In this document: in pieces, positions 6,541 through 7,334 of the stretch
Numbering within the stretch: the first letter of the stretch is position 1
Layout: each line of letters begins with the position of its first letter
NCBI GenBank assembly: GCA_916050055.1
Contig: CAJZJY010000052.1
Span: 1 to 7,334, forward strand
From: an uncultured Streptococcus sp.
GTDB taxonomy: Bacteria > Bacillota > Bacilli > Lactobacillales > Aerococcaceae
Direction: 5' to 3'
DNA length: 7,334 nucleotides
Made by a program: the position numbers and the translations under genes
The notes under the pieces: generated by a model
Seen by the model: the letters and a program-made list of their open reading frames with translations, nothing else
Told to the model about the DNA's origin: nothing
Databases searched by the model: none

Positions 6541-7334
6541 TTATAATGTCACAACATTTCCTTGTTCGAAAATTGTGAACTCTTTTGTTTCAAGGTTTGC
6601 TTCTAAACGTGCTTCGAATTCTCCTGAAGCGTCCTTACGTGTAATCACGATGGTGTTTTCACTTGGCGTTTCTACTCCAAAAGAACCTTCTAAATCAAAC
6701 GCTTTTGATGTGTTTCTGAAGCGTAATAAGTTGATTAGTTTTTTCACGACTGGACGCTCTACTTCACGGTCGATTTCTTCTAATGTGTAGTAGTGACGGT
6801 TGATGTTACGACCTTCTTTTGAAGATTCTAATAACTCGATGTCATTTTCCCCAGCAAGTAATCCAACATAGTAAATTTGTGGAATACCAGGTGCAAAACA
6901 TTGCAATACACGTGCTAATAAGTAACTTGCATCATCATTTCCTAAGGCACTGTAGTATGTGCTGTTGATTTGATAGATATCTAAGTTATTGTATTTTTCA
7001 CTTGAGTAAATACGTTTTACGTTGGCACCTACGTCGTATAATTTATTTGAAGTGTAATCTAACTCTTCATCTGTTAATAAGTCTCTAGCATCTACAACCC
7101 CGATACCATCATGCGTATCTAAAGTTGTAAATTGTTTCATTGGACTCATTGAAAGCCAGTTTGCTAAACGATTTGATTTACCTGAGTATAGTGAATATAA
7201 GACTACCATTGGTAATGCAAAGTCATATACGAAGTAATCATGATCTGCAATCTTCATTTGAATAGAATAGTGCTCATGAATTTCAGGAAGCAATTCTACT
7301 TGATATTTCGCTGCTTCATCACGTACTTCATTTA
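6541..7334 (-). CDS. gtfA: Sucrose phosphorylase, C-terminal part (GH13 family)
   Basis: The open frame continues past the right edge of the window; 263 residues are visible from a family length of about 480. The enzyme converts sucrose plus phosphate to glucose 1-phosphate and fructose in the cytoplasm. The visible part carries LPEIHEHY, whose first Glu (codon at 7284-7282) matches the acid/base residue. LDTHDGIGV holds the transition-state Asp. The conserved block from [18 protein letters not shown] to GRNINRHYY shapes the active site. The nucleophile Asp lies upstream, outside the window. As recalled, the sequence is close to Streptococcus mutans GtfA throughout, though it ends somewhat earlier (GNVVTL). 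A TTG at 7293 is not a start: the frame is open and conserved before it. Related GH13_18 enzymes such as sucrose 6'-phosphate phosphorylase or glucosylglycerol phosphorylase are less likely but cannot be excluded from this half. A strong terminator follows, so it is the last gene of its transcript. Confidence 0.92.
   Translation of the reverse strand, partial: NEVRDEAAKYQVELLPEIHEHYSIQMKIADHDYFVYDFALPMVVLYSLYSGKSNRLANWLSMSPMKQFTTLDTHDGIGVVDARDLLTDEELDYTSNKLYDVGANVKRIYSSEKYNNLDIYQINSTYYSALGNDDASYLLARVLQCFAPGIPQIYYVGLLAGENDIELLESSKEGRNINRHYYTLEEIDREVERPVVKKLINLLRFRNTSKAFDLEGSFGVETPSENTIVITRKDASGEFEARLEANLETKEFTIFEQGNVVTL

Noticed and set aside
7291..7293. TTG at 7293 as the start of a short 250-aa gene
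   Set aside because: The frame stays open to the window edge, and the upstream residues and the LPEIHEHY block continue the conserved sucrose phosphorylase fold; a start here would remove most of the catalytic barrel.

Overview
The window looks like ordinary chromosome from a low-G+C Gram-positive bacterium of the Lactobacillales. The evidence is a streptococcal-type RNase J2, a sucrose phosphorylase resembling streptococcal GtfA, a ThiT-like ECF transporter S component, strong AAGGAG-type ribosome binding sites and AT-rich intergenic DNA. Streptococcaceae, Carnobacteriaceae or Aerococcaceae relatives are plausible; the sequence alone does not settle the genus. I see no phage, insertion sequence, CRISPR array, rRNA or tRNA.

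All five genes lie on the minus strand, so transcription runs from high to low coordinates. In that order they are: (1) the C-terminal 263 residues of a sucrose phosphorylase (6541-7334, cut by the window edge), closed by a long terminator; (2) pnp, polynucleotide phosphorylase (4190-6301), with its own predicted promoter, a leader that is mostly one long stem-loop, and its own terminator; (3) rnjB, RNase J2 (2327-4000), with its own predicted promoter, followed after 20 nt by (4) a ThiT-like membrane protein (1701-2306) and a terminator; (5) a cardiolipin synthase (176-1636), starting only 24 nt after that terminator's U-tract. Two tandem hairpins and a third palindrome fill the left edge.

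Functionally, pnp and rnjB form an RNA-turnover pair: the 3'-5' phosphorolytic exonuclease and the largely non-catalytic partner of RNase J1. The ThiT-like protein is probably co-transcribed with rnjB. Cardiolipin synthase and sucrose phosphorylase appear to be unrelated neighbours.

I found no clearly new system. The points most worth a second look are the 35-bp hairpin in the pnp leader, which recalls the RNase III/PNPase-controlled leader of E. coli pnp, and the two 34-bp palindromes of matching architecture at the left edge. Also notable are the substituted ligand-pocket positions in the ThiT-like protein and the terminator placed directly in front of cls.
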